Shown here: one piece after another, positions 14,558-27,344 of the stretch
How positions within the stretch are numbered: the first letter of the stretch is position 1
Layout of the letters: each line of letters begins with the position of its first letter
Source: Salvelinus alpinus
Lineage: Eukaryota > Chordata > Actinopteri > Salmoniformes > Salmonidae
Direction of reading: 5' to 3'
Assembly (NCBI RefSeq): GCF_045679555.1
Contig: NC_092096.1
Coordinates: 13,891,976 to 13,955,975 of the forward strand
Length of the DNA: 64,000 bases
The notes under the pieces: model-generated
Database searches by the model: none
What the model was told of the DNA's origin: nothing
Seen by the model: the letters and a program-made list of their open reading frames with translations, nothing else
Position numbers and translations under genes: made by a program

Positions 14558-15484
14558 ATTAAACATAATGTGATCAGGCATATCTATAAGGACCATTAAA
14601 CATAATGTGATCAGGCATATCTATAAGGACCATTAAACATAATGTGATCAGGCATATCTATAAGGACCATTAAACATAATGTGATCAGGCATATCTATAA
14701 GGACCATTAAACATAATGTGATCAGGCATATCTATAAGGACCATTAAACATAATGTGATCAGGCATATCTATAAGGACCATTAAACATAATGTGATCAGG
14801 CATATCTATAAGGACCATTAAACATAATGTGATCAGGCATATCTATAAGGACCATTAAACATAATGTGATCAGGCATATCTATAAGGACCATTAAACATA
14901 ATGTGATCAGGCATATCTATCAGGACCATTAAACATATTGTGATCAGGCATATCTATCAGGACCATTAAACATAATGTGATCAGGCATATCTATAAGGAC
15001 CATTAAACATAATGTGATCAGGCATATCTATCAGGACCATTAAACATAATGTGATCAGGCATATCTATAAGGACCATTAAACATAATGTGATCAGGCATA
15101 TCTATAAGGACCATTAAACATAATGTGATCAGGCATATCAATAAGGACCATTAAACATAATGTGATCAGGCATATCTATAAGGACCATTAAACATAATGT
15201 GATCAGGCATATCTATAAGGACCATTAAACATAATGTGATCAGGCATATCTATAAGGACCATTAAACATAATGTGATCAGGCATATCTATAAGGACCATT
15301 AAACATAATGTGATCAGGCATATCTATAAGGACCATTAAACATAATGTGATCAGGCATATCTATAAGGACCATTAAACATAATGTGATCAGGCATATCTA
15401 TAAGGACCATTAAACATAATGTGATCAGGCATATCTATAAGGACCATTAAACATAATGTGATCAGGCATATCTATAAGGACCAT
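14558..15484. repeat. 37-bp minisatellite (attaaacataatgtgatcag...)
   Basis: About 25 highly uniform copies of a 37-bp unit. Few variants are present (ctatcagg for ctataagg, one catattg, one atcaataag), which suggests recent expansion. Confidence 0.96.
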
Positions 15485-16395
15485 ATAAGAATCTATCTTG
15501 CTGCTGAAAATGTGCAAGTGTTCAACCAAGGAGTATGCAGATTGTTGTTTGTTGTGTGACGATGAATTGAGAAACATTTCACTTTTTGTATGTACTTATG
15601 GATGATTTTTGTATTATTATTTGTGATTAAAAAAGAAAGTTTTGAATACATAAAATGTTAACCGTCCGTGCATATTGTTTACTGTTAGTAGAGTTGTTTC
15701 TATCCACTATGTGGGCTTAATGGCCATATTAGCCAAGAGGACAAAGGCCTGCGTTCCAAATGGGACCCTAGAGTCTTTAAAGTGCACTACATTTGACCAG
15801 GCCCATAGAGCTCTGATCACAAGTAGTGAACTATCTAGAGGGTTTAGGATGCAAGCCTATGAGTTCTTCCCTTATGTACTACTAATGGACTTGAATGTTG
15901 TGATTAGTTCTCTCTTTGTCCGACATAATAACCACAGTAGTAACTATTTATATATCTGATATAAGCTGTACATATTGTATGTATGCTTTAATGAAATGTA
16001 CATGTTTGGAGGGCAACACAAGGAGAGGTGCAGGCCTCAAACAGCTGTTTGTGTTGTTCCTACTACTGAGGGGGAAAGGGTTTTTATCTCCTACTGTACG
16101 ACTGGACATCTGTTCACTAAATACTTGTTGGTGCGGAGGAAATACGTTGCCATTAATCTGTATTCCAACTCTTGTAGTGTTTATTTAAAAAGCGTGTGTA
16201 ACAACAGACCAAAAGTAAAAATCTAAAACTTAGCTAAAACTAAAACAGTGTGTTGAGTAATTGTTTTGGTGGTTTACTGAGTGTTTAGTACTGAAGCCAT
16301 ACTATGACCTTGAGACAGCTCTGAAGTGTTCTGTTGACTATATTACTGTACATGCAATATTCCTGGATGTTACTCTAGTACCCTGTGTTGTGCAG
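15485..16395. other. intergenic DNA; no gene seen
   Basis: Unique sequence. Short ORFs of up to 94 codons show no recognisable domain. Confidence 0.45.
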
Positions 16396-16717
16396 AGTTG
16401 TACTACGTTGAGAGTGCTACGTTGAGAGTTGTACTACCTTGAGAGTACTACGTTGAGAGTTGTACTACCTTGAGAGTACTACGTTGAGAGTTGTACTACC
16501 TTGAGAGTACTACCTTGAGAGTTGTACTACCTTGAGAGTACTACATTGAGAGTTGTACTAGCTTGAGAGTACAACGTTGAGAGTTGTACTACCTTGAGAG
16601 TACTACGTTGAGAGTTGTACTACCTTGAGAGTACTACATTGAGAGTTGTACTACCTTGAGAGTACTACGTTGAGAGTTGTACTACCTCGAGAGTACTACG
16701 TTGAGAGTTGTACTACT
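16396..16717. repeat. 31-bp minisatellite (ttgagagtactacgttgaga...)
   Basis: About ten copies of a 31-bp unit, itself built of two related halves (ttgagagtactac and ttgagagttgtactacc). Confidence 0.93.
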
Positions 16718-17828
16718 TTGGCTAGACAGTTAGCGGCTTGAAGACGCCACTAAACTGCCCTGTACCTAAACAGAAAATGATATTGTACCTAATGAAACTG
16801 CTGATACTGTACCTACTGTAAGACCTTACTGCCAATAAAGAGAAACTGTTTCGAACTATCACACACTGATCTGGTTTTAATTTCATCCTTGTCTCTCTTC
16901 AGCATTTAAAAAATTGTAATGTGTTCAAGTGAAATGTTGAAACACAGTCAAAAGACACAGGCTCTGAAACATGGCAGATGCCTACAGTATTTCAGGGCTC
17001 CAGACTGTAGATCTGTGAAAATGTCAACGGAAACTGTATTTGTTGAGGTTTGATGTTGTTGTCATACCCAACAGCTATGCTCATTTGCCGGAAATGGAAA
17101 ATGAACTAGAATAGAAAATACTTTTCGAGCTCTGAGGTTTACTGAAAGTTTTGGTTTCATCGAGCCAGGCTTCAGAGAGAGAGAGAGAGCGAGGGAGAGA
17201 GAGAGAGAGAGAAAGAGTACATACAGGAAGGAAAAAGGAGTGGACTACCTAAAAGTAGTTCTGGAGAACAAAGACTTTTGATGCCCTCTCGCTCTCTCTC
17301 CAAGGGGGAAAGTTTAGAGACACATATTTTAAAACACATCTATAAAAAAATAGATTTGTATTGAAGTTTTACTTATAGAGGCAGAAGTATCAACCACGCA
17401 CTATTTGACTCATACCCACCACTGTATTGTAGTGTTGCCTTATTCAGAGTCTAGGGGGGGGGGGTCTTGTTGAATGCTTTGGAAGCTTGGAGCTGGAGTG
17501 ATACAAACATTCTACTGGTTGAGGATATCCTGTAAGGACTCAAGTATCTGTTTTGGAGGAGGTGGAATGGATGGAAGTCTCCAACGTGACACTGTGACCG
17601 GTTGTCTTCACACTAGGAGTGTTAACTACTGAATTACTGAAACATTCTTTTTTTTCTGGGTGATTTTGGACCATTGCAACGGCAAGGCTTCACGGGACTT
17701 TAGTTTTACTCCAGTGGATGAGGCAGTTCTACTGATTGCCGTATCTTTTTTGGAGTATGGTTTTGGATTATGCGCTTTTGGATTTAAATTTTTTGGGGAT
17801 GTGAATAATGTATTAACCAACAATCAAA
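16718..17828 (+). other. ptprb upstream region and presumed 5' UTR
   Basis: It contains the AATAAA at 16834, a GA-rich tract at 17173-17217 and T-rich sequence before the start codon. No clear TATA box or start site could be placed, so the promoter position and any upstream noncoding exon are open. Confidence 0.4.
16834..16839 (+). terminator. candidate distal polyadenylation signal (AATAAA)
   Basis: A canonical AATAAA is followed by a T-rich stretch (ctggttttaatttcatcc). It lies between ptprr and ptprb. Use for ptprr would need a UTR of about 6.9 kb that includes a Tc1 relic, so this may instead be a chance match. Confidence 0.3.
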
Positions 17829-17885
17829 ATGCTGAAATGTAACGTTTTTTGTTTAACACTTTGTGTGGCATCAGGGATTCTCTTG
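17829..17885 (+). CDS. ptprb: ptprb exon 1, start codon and signal peptide
   Basis: The exon reads MLKCNVFCLTLCVASGILL and stops at a gtaagt donor (17886). Joined to exon 2 (CVAAAEDQKC) it forms a hydrophobic signal peptide with a plausible cleavage after the AAA. The start is supported by an in-frame TAA five codons upstream (17814-17816) and by the phase 0 join to exon 2. A second ATG ten bases on is out of frame. Confidence 0.82.
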
Positions 17886-18511
17886 GTAAGTCTAGAAAAC
17901 TATAATTTCATCCATTATATCCAATGAACCACTTGATGGAAGTCTCATCAACAAGTTTCAAAAGTTTAAATATTTTTATTTCTGTTCATTTATTTGGGAA
18001 ATGTTTCTGTAGACTAGAGAGACTAGAGAGGCTAGAGGTTAGAGAGGCTATAGGCTAGAGGCTAGAGAGACTAGAGAGGCTAGAGAGGCTAGAGAGGTTA
18101 GAGGGGCTAGAGGCTAGAGAGACTAGAGGCTAGAGAGGCTAGAGGCTTGAGGCTAGAGAGGCTAGAGGCTAGAGGCTAGAGAGACTAGAGACTAGAGAGA
18201 CTAGAGAGACTAGAGGCTAGAGAGTCTAGAGGCTAGAGAGGCTAGAGTCTAGAGGCTATAGAGGCTAGAGAGGCTAGTGAGACGAGAGACTAGAGGTTAG
18301 AGAGGCTAGAGAGGCTAGAGGCTAGAGAGGCTAGAGAGACTAGAGGTTAGAGAGGCTAGAGACTAGAGAAGCGAGAGGCTAGAGAGAGAGATAGAAGCTG
18401 CTGTTTGTATGATACTGTTGTGTTTTGTGTTTCACCAAAACATTTGGGTCTCAACAAAGCTTACACATGCTATACAATGTTATTTTGACACATTACATCA
18501 TTTCTTTTCAG
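17886..18511 (+). other. ptprb intron 1
   Basis: 626 bp with donor gtaagt and acceptor ttttcag. Most of it is the short-unit array at 18009-18393. Confidence 0.8.
18009..18393. repeat. 10-bp minisatellite (gaggctagag / gagactagag)
   Basis: About 38 degenerate copies of a decamer in ptprb intron 1. Confidence 0.92.
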
Positions 18512-18791
18512 TGTGTAGCCGCCGCCGAGGACCAGAAATGTAGCGTGAACGTAACCGAGGCCAACACCAGTATGGAAGCTATAACATTAAGACTGACTAC
18601 GGCGGGACAGGAGTGTAACTTCACTGTGTTATCTGTGGACAGCAGCTCTGTAGTAACACACTGTGTGAAGGAGCTGGAGGAAAACAGTACGTTTCAATGC
18701 CAGGTAGTGAGTTTAGAACCCGGAACGTCGTACATCCTGGAAATCACGTCGACCACAGATGAACAACGGGCCAATGTCACCCTGCAGACCA
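18512..18791 (+). CDS. ptprb: ptprb exon 2, signal-peptide end and FN3-1
   Basis: 280 nt, phase 0 at the start and phase 1 at the end (CAG ACC A, then gtaagt). It follows a tttcttttcag acceptor. It encodes the divergent first FN3-like domain, with cysteine-bearing CSVNVTE, CNFTVL and FQCQVVSLEPGTSYILEI, and several N-glycosylation sequons (NVT, NTS, NFT, NST). The cysteine pattern resembles human PTPRB FN3-1 (CNFTL, CNFSLI). Confidence 0.85.
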
Positions 18792-19258
18792 GTAAGTTGT
18801 GGTTTTGTTGGGGATTATATATTGGGGGAAAATAGAGTATAGATTCGTTTTTTTTGTCTCCTTGATTTGTCTATTTCAAATCAATATCTAATAATATGAT
18901 TTGTGTACAGCAAATGATGTATAGTTTAGTCAGTGTTTCATAGTCACTCTTTCTCATTGATATTTATTATGGAGTAATGTATTTATAATGTCTTAAATCC
19001 ACATGTCATTAGCTTCTCTGACTGTGTTCTTATGGTTGCCACGTTTCCTCTACTCTTGGATACATCGTGTGGTTACCTATTCTACTATCTGTTGCAGCAG
19101 GCTTTTCCACTTGTGTCCTACGAGGGAGAGAGCTCTCTGCTGCCTGTCATCGCATCATACAGTCTTTTTTTTGTTACATTTCATGTGGTTTTCCCTCGGC
19201 TTCACTTCTATGACCACAGGAAGTGAAACCCTGCTGAGAGAGAGTGATAAACCAGTAA

Positions 19259-19260
<2 letters not shown>
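18792..19260 (+). other. 5' part of ptprb intron 2; nothing recognised
   Basis: Unique intron DNA. No FN3-like coding sequence was found here. Confidence 0.5.

Positions 19261-19352
<92 letters not shown>
19261..19352. repeat. (GT)n microsatellite
   Basis: An uninterrupted run of about 46 dinucleotides in ptprb intron 2. Confidence 0.97.
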
Positions 19353-19357
<5 letters not shown>

Positions 19358-19417
19358 TGTGGGTGTATGTGTGTTTGCCTGCTCATGTCTGCAAGCGTGT
19401 GTACGCACATGGCTCTA

Positions 19418-19706
19418 CAGATGTAGGATCTTAATTTGATCCCTCTTTTGTTGCTGAGAACTGCACAGCAGGAAATGCAAACTTGTAGAGTATTTTAGTT
19501 TTTAAAAGGATTCTAAAGTTAGCAATTTCCCCTTTGAAATTCCATACTTGATTTGCCCTAACGTAACGTAAAAAACTTTTTAAAAACGTATCAACCCCTA
19601 TTAAAATGTCCATTAATTATAATCCACATAATAATTCACATTTCCTGTCGCTGTTGGATTATTTTCCTGCTGTAGCAAACTTGCTTAAATGAATATCCTA
19701 CATCTG
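19418..19706. mobile_element. MITE-like salmonid element with cagatgtagga termini
   Basis: The ends are perfect inverted repeats (cagatgtagga at 19418, tcctacatctg at 19696-19706), each flanked by TA (19416-19417, 19707-19708). The 289-bp length and no ORF fit a non-autonomous Tc1/mariner-type element. The sequence is familiar as a high-copy salmonid repeat. Confidence 0.75.
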
Positions 19707-19980
19707 TATAAGTGAACATACACTTGGCAGGGGCCCAGAACAGAAGTATCTGACCTTAAGTGTGTATTTCCAGACTCTCTCTAGCTCCCCCTCTCTCTCT
19801 CTCTCTCTCTCCCTGACCCCAGCTATTTCCTGACTCCATTGTTCCTTTGTACTAACGGATACAGGGAGTCCTGAGGGTGGGGTGTGGGAGTGGAGGGCAG
19901 GACACTATGTTTGGTTCACAGGGCCTGGGCCGATTAGGGTGCATGGCACCGCTCTTGACCTTCTCAGCATGCTATGTCCC

Positions 19981-22900
19981 CTTTAACAGACTCTAGTCTG
20001 GTCATACATCATACTGAGACCTTTAACAGACTCTAGTCTAGTCATACATCATACTGAGACCTTTAACAGACTCTAGTCTAGTCATACATCATACTGAGAC
20101 ATTTAACAGACTCTAGTCTAGTCATACATCATACTGAGACCTTTAACAGACTCTAGTCTAGTCATACATCATACTGAGACCTTTAACAGACTCTAGTCTG
20201 GTCATTCATCATACTGAGACCTTTAACAGACTCTAGTCTAGTCATACATCATACTGAGACCTTTAACAGACTCTAGTCTGGTCATTCATCATACTGAGAC
20301 CTTTAACAGACTCTAGTCTGGTCATTCATCATACTGAGACCTTTAACAGGCTCTAGTCTAGTCATACATCATACTGAGACCTTTAACAGACTCTAGTCTA
20401 GTCATACATCATACTGAGACATTTAACAGACTCTAGTCTAGTCATACATCATACTGAGACCTTTAACAGACTCTAGTCTAGTCATACATCATACTGAGAC
20501 ATTTAACAGACTCTAGTCTAGTCATACATCATACTGAGACCTTTAACAGACTCTAGTCTGGTCATTCATCATACTGAGACCTTTAACATACTCTAGTCTA
20601 GTCATACATCATACTGAGACATTTAACAGACTCTAGTCTAGTCATACATCATACTGAGACCTTTAACAGACTCTAGTCTAGTCATACATCATACTGAGAC
20701 ATTTAACAGACTCTAGTCTAGTCATACATCATACTGAGACCTTTAACAGACTCTAGTCTGGTCATTCATCATACTGAGACCTTTAACAGACTCTAGTCTG
20801 GTCATTCATCATACTGAGACCTTTAACAGGCTCTAGTCTAGTCATACATCATACTGAGACCTTTAACAGACTCTAGTCTAGTCATACATCATACTGAGAC
20901 CTTTAACAGACTCTAGTCTAGTCATACATCATACTGAGACCTTTAACAGACTCTAGTCTAGTCATACATCATACTGAGACCTTTAACAGACTCTAGTCTA
21001 GTCATACATCATACTGAGACCTTTAACAGACTCTAGTCTAGTCAAACATCATACTGAGACATTTAACAGACTCTAGTCTAGTCATACATCATACTGAGAC
21101 CTTTAACAGACTCTAGTCTGGTCATTCATCATACTGAGACCTTTAACAGACTCTAGTCTGGTCATTCATCATACTGAGACCTTTAACAGGCTCTAGTCTA
21201 GTCATACATCATACTGAGACCTTTAACAGACTCTAGTCTAGTCATACATCATACTGAGACCTTTAACAGACTCTAGTCTAGTCATACATCATACTGAGAC
21301 CTTTAACAGACTCTAGTCTAGTCATACATCATACTGAGACCTTTAACAGACTCTAGTCTAGTCATACATCATACTGAGACCTTTAACAGACTCTAGTCTA
21401 GTCAAACATCATACTGAGACCTTTAACAGACTCTAGTCTGGTCATACATCATACTGAGACTTTTAACAGACTCTAGTCTAGTCAGACATCATACTGAGAC
21501 CTTTAACAGACTCTAGTCTGGTCATTCATCATACTGAGACCTTTAACAGACTCTAGTCTAGTCATACATCATACTGAGACCTTTAACAGACTCTAGTCTA
21601 GTCATACATCATACTGAGACCTTTAACAGACTCTAGTCTAGTCAAACATCATACTGAGACCTTTAACAGACTCTAGTCTAGTCATACATCATACTGAGAC
21701 CTTTAACAGACTCTAGTCTGGTCATTCATCATACTGAGACATTTAACAGACTCTAGTCTGGTCATTCATCACACTGAGACCTTTAACAGACTATAGTCTG
21801 GTCATACATCACACTGAGACCTTTAACAGACTCTAGTCTAGTCATACATCATACTGAGACCTTTAACAGACTCTAGTCTGGTCATTCATCACACTGAGAC
21901 CTTTAACAGACTCTAGTCTGGTCATACATCACACTGAGACCTTTAACAGACTCTAGTCTGGTCATTCATCATACTGAGACATTTAACAGACTCTAGTCTG
22001 GTCATACATCATACTGAGACCTTTAACAGACTCTAGTCTAGTCATACATCACACTGAAACCTTTAACATACTCTAGTCTTGTCAAACATCACACTGAGAC
22101 CTTTAACAGACTCTAGTCTAGTCATACATCATAGTGAGACCTTTAACAGACTCTAGTCTGGTCATTCATCATACTGAGACCTTTAACAGACTCTAGTCTG
22201 GTCATTCATCATACTGAGACCTTTAACAGGCTCTAGTCTAGTCATACATCATACTGAGACCTTTAACAGACTCTAGTCTAGTCATACATCATACTGAGAC
22301 ATTTAACAGACTCTAGTCTAGTCATACATCATACTGAGACCTTTAACAGACTCTAGTCTGGTCATTCATCATACTGAGACCTTTAACATACTCTAGTCTA
22401 GTCATACATCATACTGAGACATTTAACAGACTCTAGTCTAGTCATACATCATACTGAGACCTTTAACAGACTCTAGTCTAGTCATACATCATACTGAGAC
22501 ATTTAACAGACTCTAGTCTAGTCATACATCATACTGAGACCTTTAACAGACTCTAGTCTGGTCATTCATCATACTGAGACCTTTAACAGACTCTAGTCTG
22601 GTCATTCATCATACTGAGACCTTTAACAGGCTCTAGTCTAGTCATACATCATACTGAGACCTTTAACAGACTCTAGTCTAGTCATACATCATACTGAGAC
22701 CTTTAACAGACTCTAGTCTAGTCATACATCATACTGAGACCTTTAACAGACTCTAGTCTAGTCATACATCATACTGAGACCTTTAACAGACTCTAGTCTA
22801 GTCATACATCATACTGAGACCTTTAACAGACTCTAGTCTAGTCAAACATCATACTGAGACCTTTAACAGACTCTAGTCTGGTCATACATCATACTGAGAC

Positions 22901-23796
22901 TTTTAACAGACTCTAGTCTAGTCATACATCATACTGAGACCTTTAACAGACTCTAGTCTGGTCATTCATCATACTGAGACCTTTAACAGACTCTAGTCTA
23001 GTCATACATCATACTGAGACCTTTAACAGACTCTAGTCTAGTCATACATCATACTGAGACCTTTAACAGACTCTAGTCTAGTCAAACATCATACTGAGAC
23101 CTTTAACAGACTCTAGTCTAGTCATACATCATACTGAGACCTTTAACAGACTCTAGTCTGGTCATTCATCATACTGAGACATTTAACAGACTCTAGTCTG
23201 GTCATTCATCACACTGAGACCTTTAACAGACTATAGTCTGGTCATACATCACACTGAGACCTTTAACAGACTCTAGTCTAGTCATACATCATACTGAGAC
23301 CTTTAACAGACTCTAGTCTGGTCATTCATCACACTGAGACCTTTAACAGACTCTAGTCTGGTCATACATCACACTGAGACCTTTAACAGACTCTAGTCTG
23401 GTCATTCATCATACTGAGACATTTAACAGACTCTAGTCTGGTCATACATCATACTGAGACCTTTAACAGACTCTAGTCTAGTCATACATCACACTGAAAC
23501 CTTTAACATACTCTAGTCTTGTCAAACATCACACTGAGACCTTTAACAGACTCTAGTCTAGTCATACATCATAGTGAGACCTTTAACAGACTCTAGTCTA
23601 GTCATACATCATACTGAGACATTTAACAGACTCTAGTCTGGTCATACATCATACTGAGACCTTTAACAGACTCTAGTCTAGTCATACATAATGCTAAGAC
23701 CTTTAACAGACTCTAGTCTAGTCATACATCATAATAAGACCTTTAACAGACTCTAGTCTAGTCAAACATCACACTTAGACCTTTAACAGACTCTGG
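19981..23796. repeat. 40-bp satellite (ctttaacagactctagtcta...), ~95 copies
   Basis: A uniform 40-bp unit with a small set of variants (tagtcatac/tggtcattc, acctt/acatt, atact/acact). Rare variants recur at a fixed 1440-bp spacing: actatagtctg at 21790 and 23230, and ctgaaac with ctctagtctt near 22056 and 23496. So a 36-unit block was duplicated. The array's last unit is interrupted by a Tc1 element; its remnant continues after position 26245. Confidence 0.96.
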
Positions 23797-23907
23797 TCAT
23801 ACAGTGCATTCGAAAAAATTCAGACCCCTTGACTTTTTCCACATTTTGTTACATTAAAGCCTTATTCTAAAATCGATTAAATAAATAAAAAACTCATCAA
23901 TCAACAC

Positions 23908-24180
23908 ACAATACCCCATAATGACATCACAATACCCCATAATGACATCGCAATACCCTATAATGACATCACAATACCCCATAATGACATCCCAATACCC
24001 CATAATCACATCACAATACCCCATAATGACGTCACAATATCCCATAATGACATGACAATACCCCATAATGACATCACAATACCCCTTAATGACGTCACAA
24101 TACCCCATAATGACATCACAATACCCCCATAATGACATCACAATACCCCATAATGACATCACAATACCCCCATAATGACA
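23908..24180. repeat. 21-bp array (cacaataccccataatgacat) inside Tc1 left end
   Basis: About 13 copies of a 21-bp unit. The unit is the reverse complement of part of the 59-bp array at the right end of the same element. Confidence 0.93.
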
Positions 24181-24429
24181 AAGTGAAAACAGGTTTTTAG
24201 ATATTTTAGCAAATGTATTAAAAATAAAAAACAGAAATATCCTTTGCTATGAGACTTAAAATTGAGCTCAGGTGCATCCTGTTTCCATGATCATCCTTCA
24301 GATGTTTCTACAACTTGATTGGAGTCCACCTGTGGTAAATTCAATTGATTGGACATGATTTGGAAAGGCACACATCTGTCTATATAAGGTCCCACAGTTG
24401 ACAGTACATGTCAGAGCAAAAACCAAGCC

Positions 24430-25464
24430 ATGAGGTCAAAGGAATTGTCTGTAGAGCTCCGAGACAGGATTGTGTCGAGCCACAGATCTGGGGAAGGGTA
24501 CGAAAACATTTCTGCATCATTGAAGATCCCCAAGAACACAGTGGCCTCCATCATTCTTAAATGAAAGACATATGGAACCACCTAGACTCTTCCTAGAGCT
24601 GGCCGCCCGGCCAAACTGAGCAATTGGGGGAGAAGGCCCTTGGTCAGGGAGTTAACCAAGAACCCGATGGTCACTCTGACAGAGCTCCCGAGTTCCTCTG
24701 TGGAGATGGGAGAACCTTCCAGAAGGACAAACATCTCTGCAGCACTCCACCAATCAGACCTTTATGGTAGAGTGGCCAGACGGAAGCCACTCCTCAGTAA
24801 AAGGCACATGACAGCCTGCTTGGAGTTTGCCAAAAGGTACCTAAAGACTCTCAGACCATGAGAAACAAGATTCTCTGGTCTGAAGAAACCAAGTTTCTGA
24901 ATGCCAAGCGTCACCTCTGGAGGAAACCTGTTACCATTCCAATGGTGAATAATGGTGGTGGCAACATCATGCTGTTAGGATGTTTTTCAGCGGTGGAGAC
25001 TAGTAAGGATAGAGGGAAAGATGAATGGAGCAAAGTACAGAGAGATCGTTAATAAAAACCTGCTCCAGAGCGCTCAGGACCTCAGACTGGGGCGAAGGTT
25101 CACCTTCCAACAGGACAATGACACTAAGCACACAGCCAAGACAATGCAGTAGTGGCTTCGGGACAAGTCTCTGAATGTCCTTGAGTGGCCTAGCCAGACC
25201 CCGGACTTGAACCTGATTGAACATCTCTGGAGAGACCTGAAAATAGCTGTGCAGCGACACTCCCCATCCAACCTGACAGAGCTTGAGAGGATCTGCAGAG
25301 AAGAATGGGAGAAACTCCCCAAATACAGGTGTGCCAAGGTTGTAGCATTATACCCAAGAAGGCTCGAGGCTGTAATCGCTGACAAAGATGCTTCAACAAA
25401 GTACCGAGTAAAGGGTCTGAAAACTTATGTAAATTTGATCATTTCCGTTGTTTTCTTAAAATAA
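24430..25464 (+). pseudogene. Tc1-like transposase relic
   Basis: The ATG at 24430 opens MRSKELSVELRDRIVSSHRS, followed by the helix-turn-helix region with a stop after ASIILK. Later pieces, in other frames, show FAKRYLKTL, WSEETKF (the first Asp of the DDE triad changed to Glu), [13 protein letters not shown], and [15 protein letters not shown] (the Glu kept). The usual stop after STKY is lost, so the last frame runs on to 25464. Frameshifts and stops make it inactive. Confidence 0.88.
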
Positions 25465-25504
25465 ATTTGCAGACATTTTGGGAAAAAAATGTTTTTGCTT
25501 TGTA

Positions 25505-26210
25505 ATTATGGGGTATTGTGTGTAGATTGATGAGGCTGTAACGTAACAAATCATTTAGAAGTCATTATGGGGTATTGTGTGTAGATTGATGAGGCTGTAA
25601 CGTAACAAATCATTTAGAAGTCATTATGGGGTATTGTGGGTAGATTGACGAGGCTGTAACGTAACAAATCATTTAGAAGTCATTATGGGGTATTGTGGGT
25701 AGATTGACGAGGCTGTAACGTAACAAATCATTTAGAAGTCATTATGGGGTATTGTGTGTAGACTGATGAGCCTGTAACGTAACAAATCATTTAGAAGTCA
25801 TTATGGGGTATTGTGTGTAGACTGATGAGGCTGTAACGTAACAAATCATTTAGAAGTCATTATGGGGTATTGTGTGTAGACTGATGAGGCTGTAACGTAA
25901 CAAATCATTTAGAAGTCATTATGGGGTATTGTGGGTAGATTGACGAGGCTGTAACGTAACAAATCATTTAGAAGTCATTATGGGGTATTGTGGGTAGATT
26001 GATGAGGCTGTAACGTAACAAATCATTTAGAAGTCATTATGGGGTATTGTGGGTAGATTGACGAGGCTGTAACGTAACAAATCATTTAGAAATCATTATG
26101 GGGTATTGTGGGTAGATTGATGAGGCTGTAACGTAACAAATCATTTAGAAGTCATTATGGGGTATTGTGGGTAGATTGATGAGGCTGTAACGTAACAAAT
26201 CATTTAAAAA
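25505..26210. repeat. 59-bp array inside Tc1 right end
   Basis: 12 copies of a 59-bp unit starting attatggggtattgtgtgta. The steps 25505, 25564, 25623 give the period. Variants are gtgtgtag/gtgggtag and gatgag/gacgag. Confidence 0.94.
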
Positions 26211-26245
26211 GTCAAGCGGTCTGAGTACTTTCCCAATGCGTTGTA

Positions 26246-26850
26246 CATCATACAAAGCTCCGCCCCTTTCTGGGCGCAATGCCCTCCATCAGCTGGAACA
26301 TCACTTCTTATCTAGAGCTATTTTAACACAGAAAACATTTAGATAACACCGTGGCGTTTAGATCATCCGCGGCTAGAGGTATCATACTAACATTTAAACT
26401 AATTAGAAGACAATAAATGAATGCATCCTGGTCGTTCCAATGTGACTGTAGACATGAGGAAGTCTACTCTCATTGTCTGTGAAATCAGCCACAAAAAGGT
26501 GGTTGCTCTATGCCATGTTAATACGTCCTACCAAATACAATGACATTCTGGCATTCCAGAATGTCATTGTTCTATTCTGTCAGTACCACCACAGGAGTGG
26601 CTCGTTAACTTACCACTGTACCCACCCAAATGGGCGCCTACCCGCCTGGGATAGGGAGTCAGGGCTCGCCTCCTGCCCCCTCCCCACCCATCTAAAAGGT
26701 CCTCTTTTTCTCCTCTCTCGCTTCCCATCATCCCCTCCCAGCGGGCTAGCGGGGGCTCGTGGGCCTGACCGGGGCTGAAGCCGTGGCCAGAGAACTTTAA
26801 ACAGCCATGAAACAATCCTATCTACTTCCGCCATCTCCACCACGCACCCC
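26246..26850 (+). other. ptprb intron 2; short remnant of the 40-bp satellite then unique DNA
   Basis: Positions 26244-26253 (tacatcatac) continue the interrupted 40-bp satellite unit. The rest is unique intron DNA with no exon seen. Confidence 0.6.
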
Positions 26851-27183
26851 TCTACTGGTCTGTTCTCAGAGTTTCTCTACTGGTCTGTTCTCAGAGTCTC
26901 TCTACTGGTCTGTTCTCAGAGTCTCTCTACTGGTCTGTTCTCAGAGTCTCTCTACTGGTCTGTTCTCAGAGTCTCTCTACTGGTCTGTTCTCAGAGTCTC
27001 TCTACTGGTCTGTTCTCAGAGTCTCTACTGGTCTGTTCTCAGAGTCTCTCTACTGGTCTGTTCTCAGAGTCTCTCTACTGGTCTGTTCTCAGAGTCTCTC
27101 TACTGGTCTGTTCTCAGAGTCTCTACTGGTCTGTTCTCAGAGTCTCTCTACTGGTCTGTTCTCAGAGTCTCTCTACTGGTCAT
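26851..27183. repeat. 25-bp minisatellite (tctctctactggtctgttct...)
   Basis: About 13-14 copies of a 23-25-bp unit in ptprb intron 2. It is open in one + frame, giving a spurious 131-codon ORF. Confidence 0.93.
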
Positions 27184-27344
27184 CAGTCTCTGTGTAGTTT
27201 AATGTACCACCACACCTCTGATGAGACATAGTATAACAGTCCCAGTCATTCCTCTCAGAGAGTGAAGACCTGTAGCTCCGTCTACTGTCTGTGAAGATCT
27301 GCCTGCTGTCCTTCCTCTCCTAACGAAACATTGTGTCACAGCGT

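Larger units (their letters stand above)
23802..26243 (+). mobile_element. Tc1-like transposon relic enlarged by internal satellites
   Basis: Left end cagtgcattcgaaaaaattc, right end ctttcccaatgcgttg, with TA at 23800-23801 and 26244-26245. The typical Tc1 length is about 1.5 kb; this copy is 2.44 kb because both inner terminal regions have expanded, a 21-bp array at 23908-24180 and a 59-bp array at 25505-26210. It carries a broken transposase on the + strand. It is the same family as the elements at 45666 and 60830. Confidence 0.9.
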
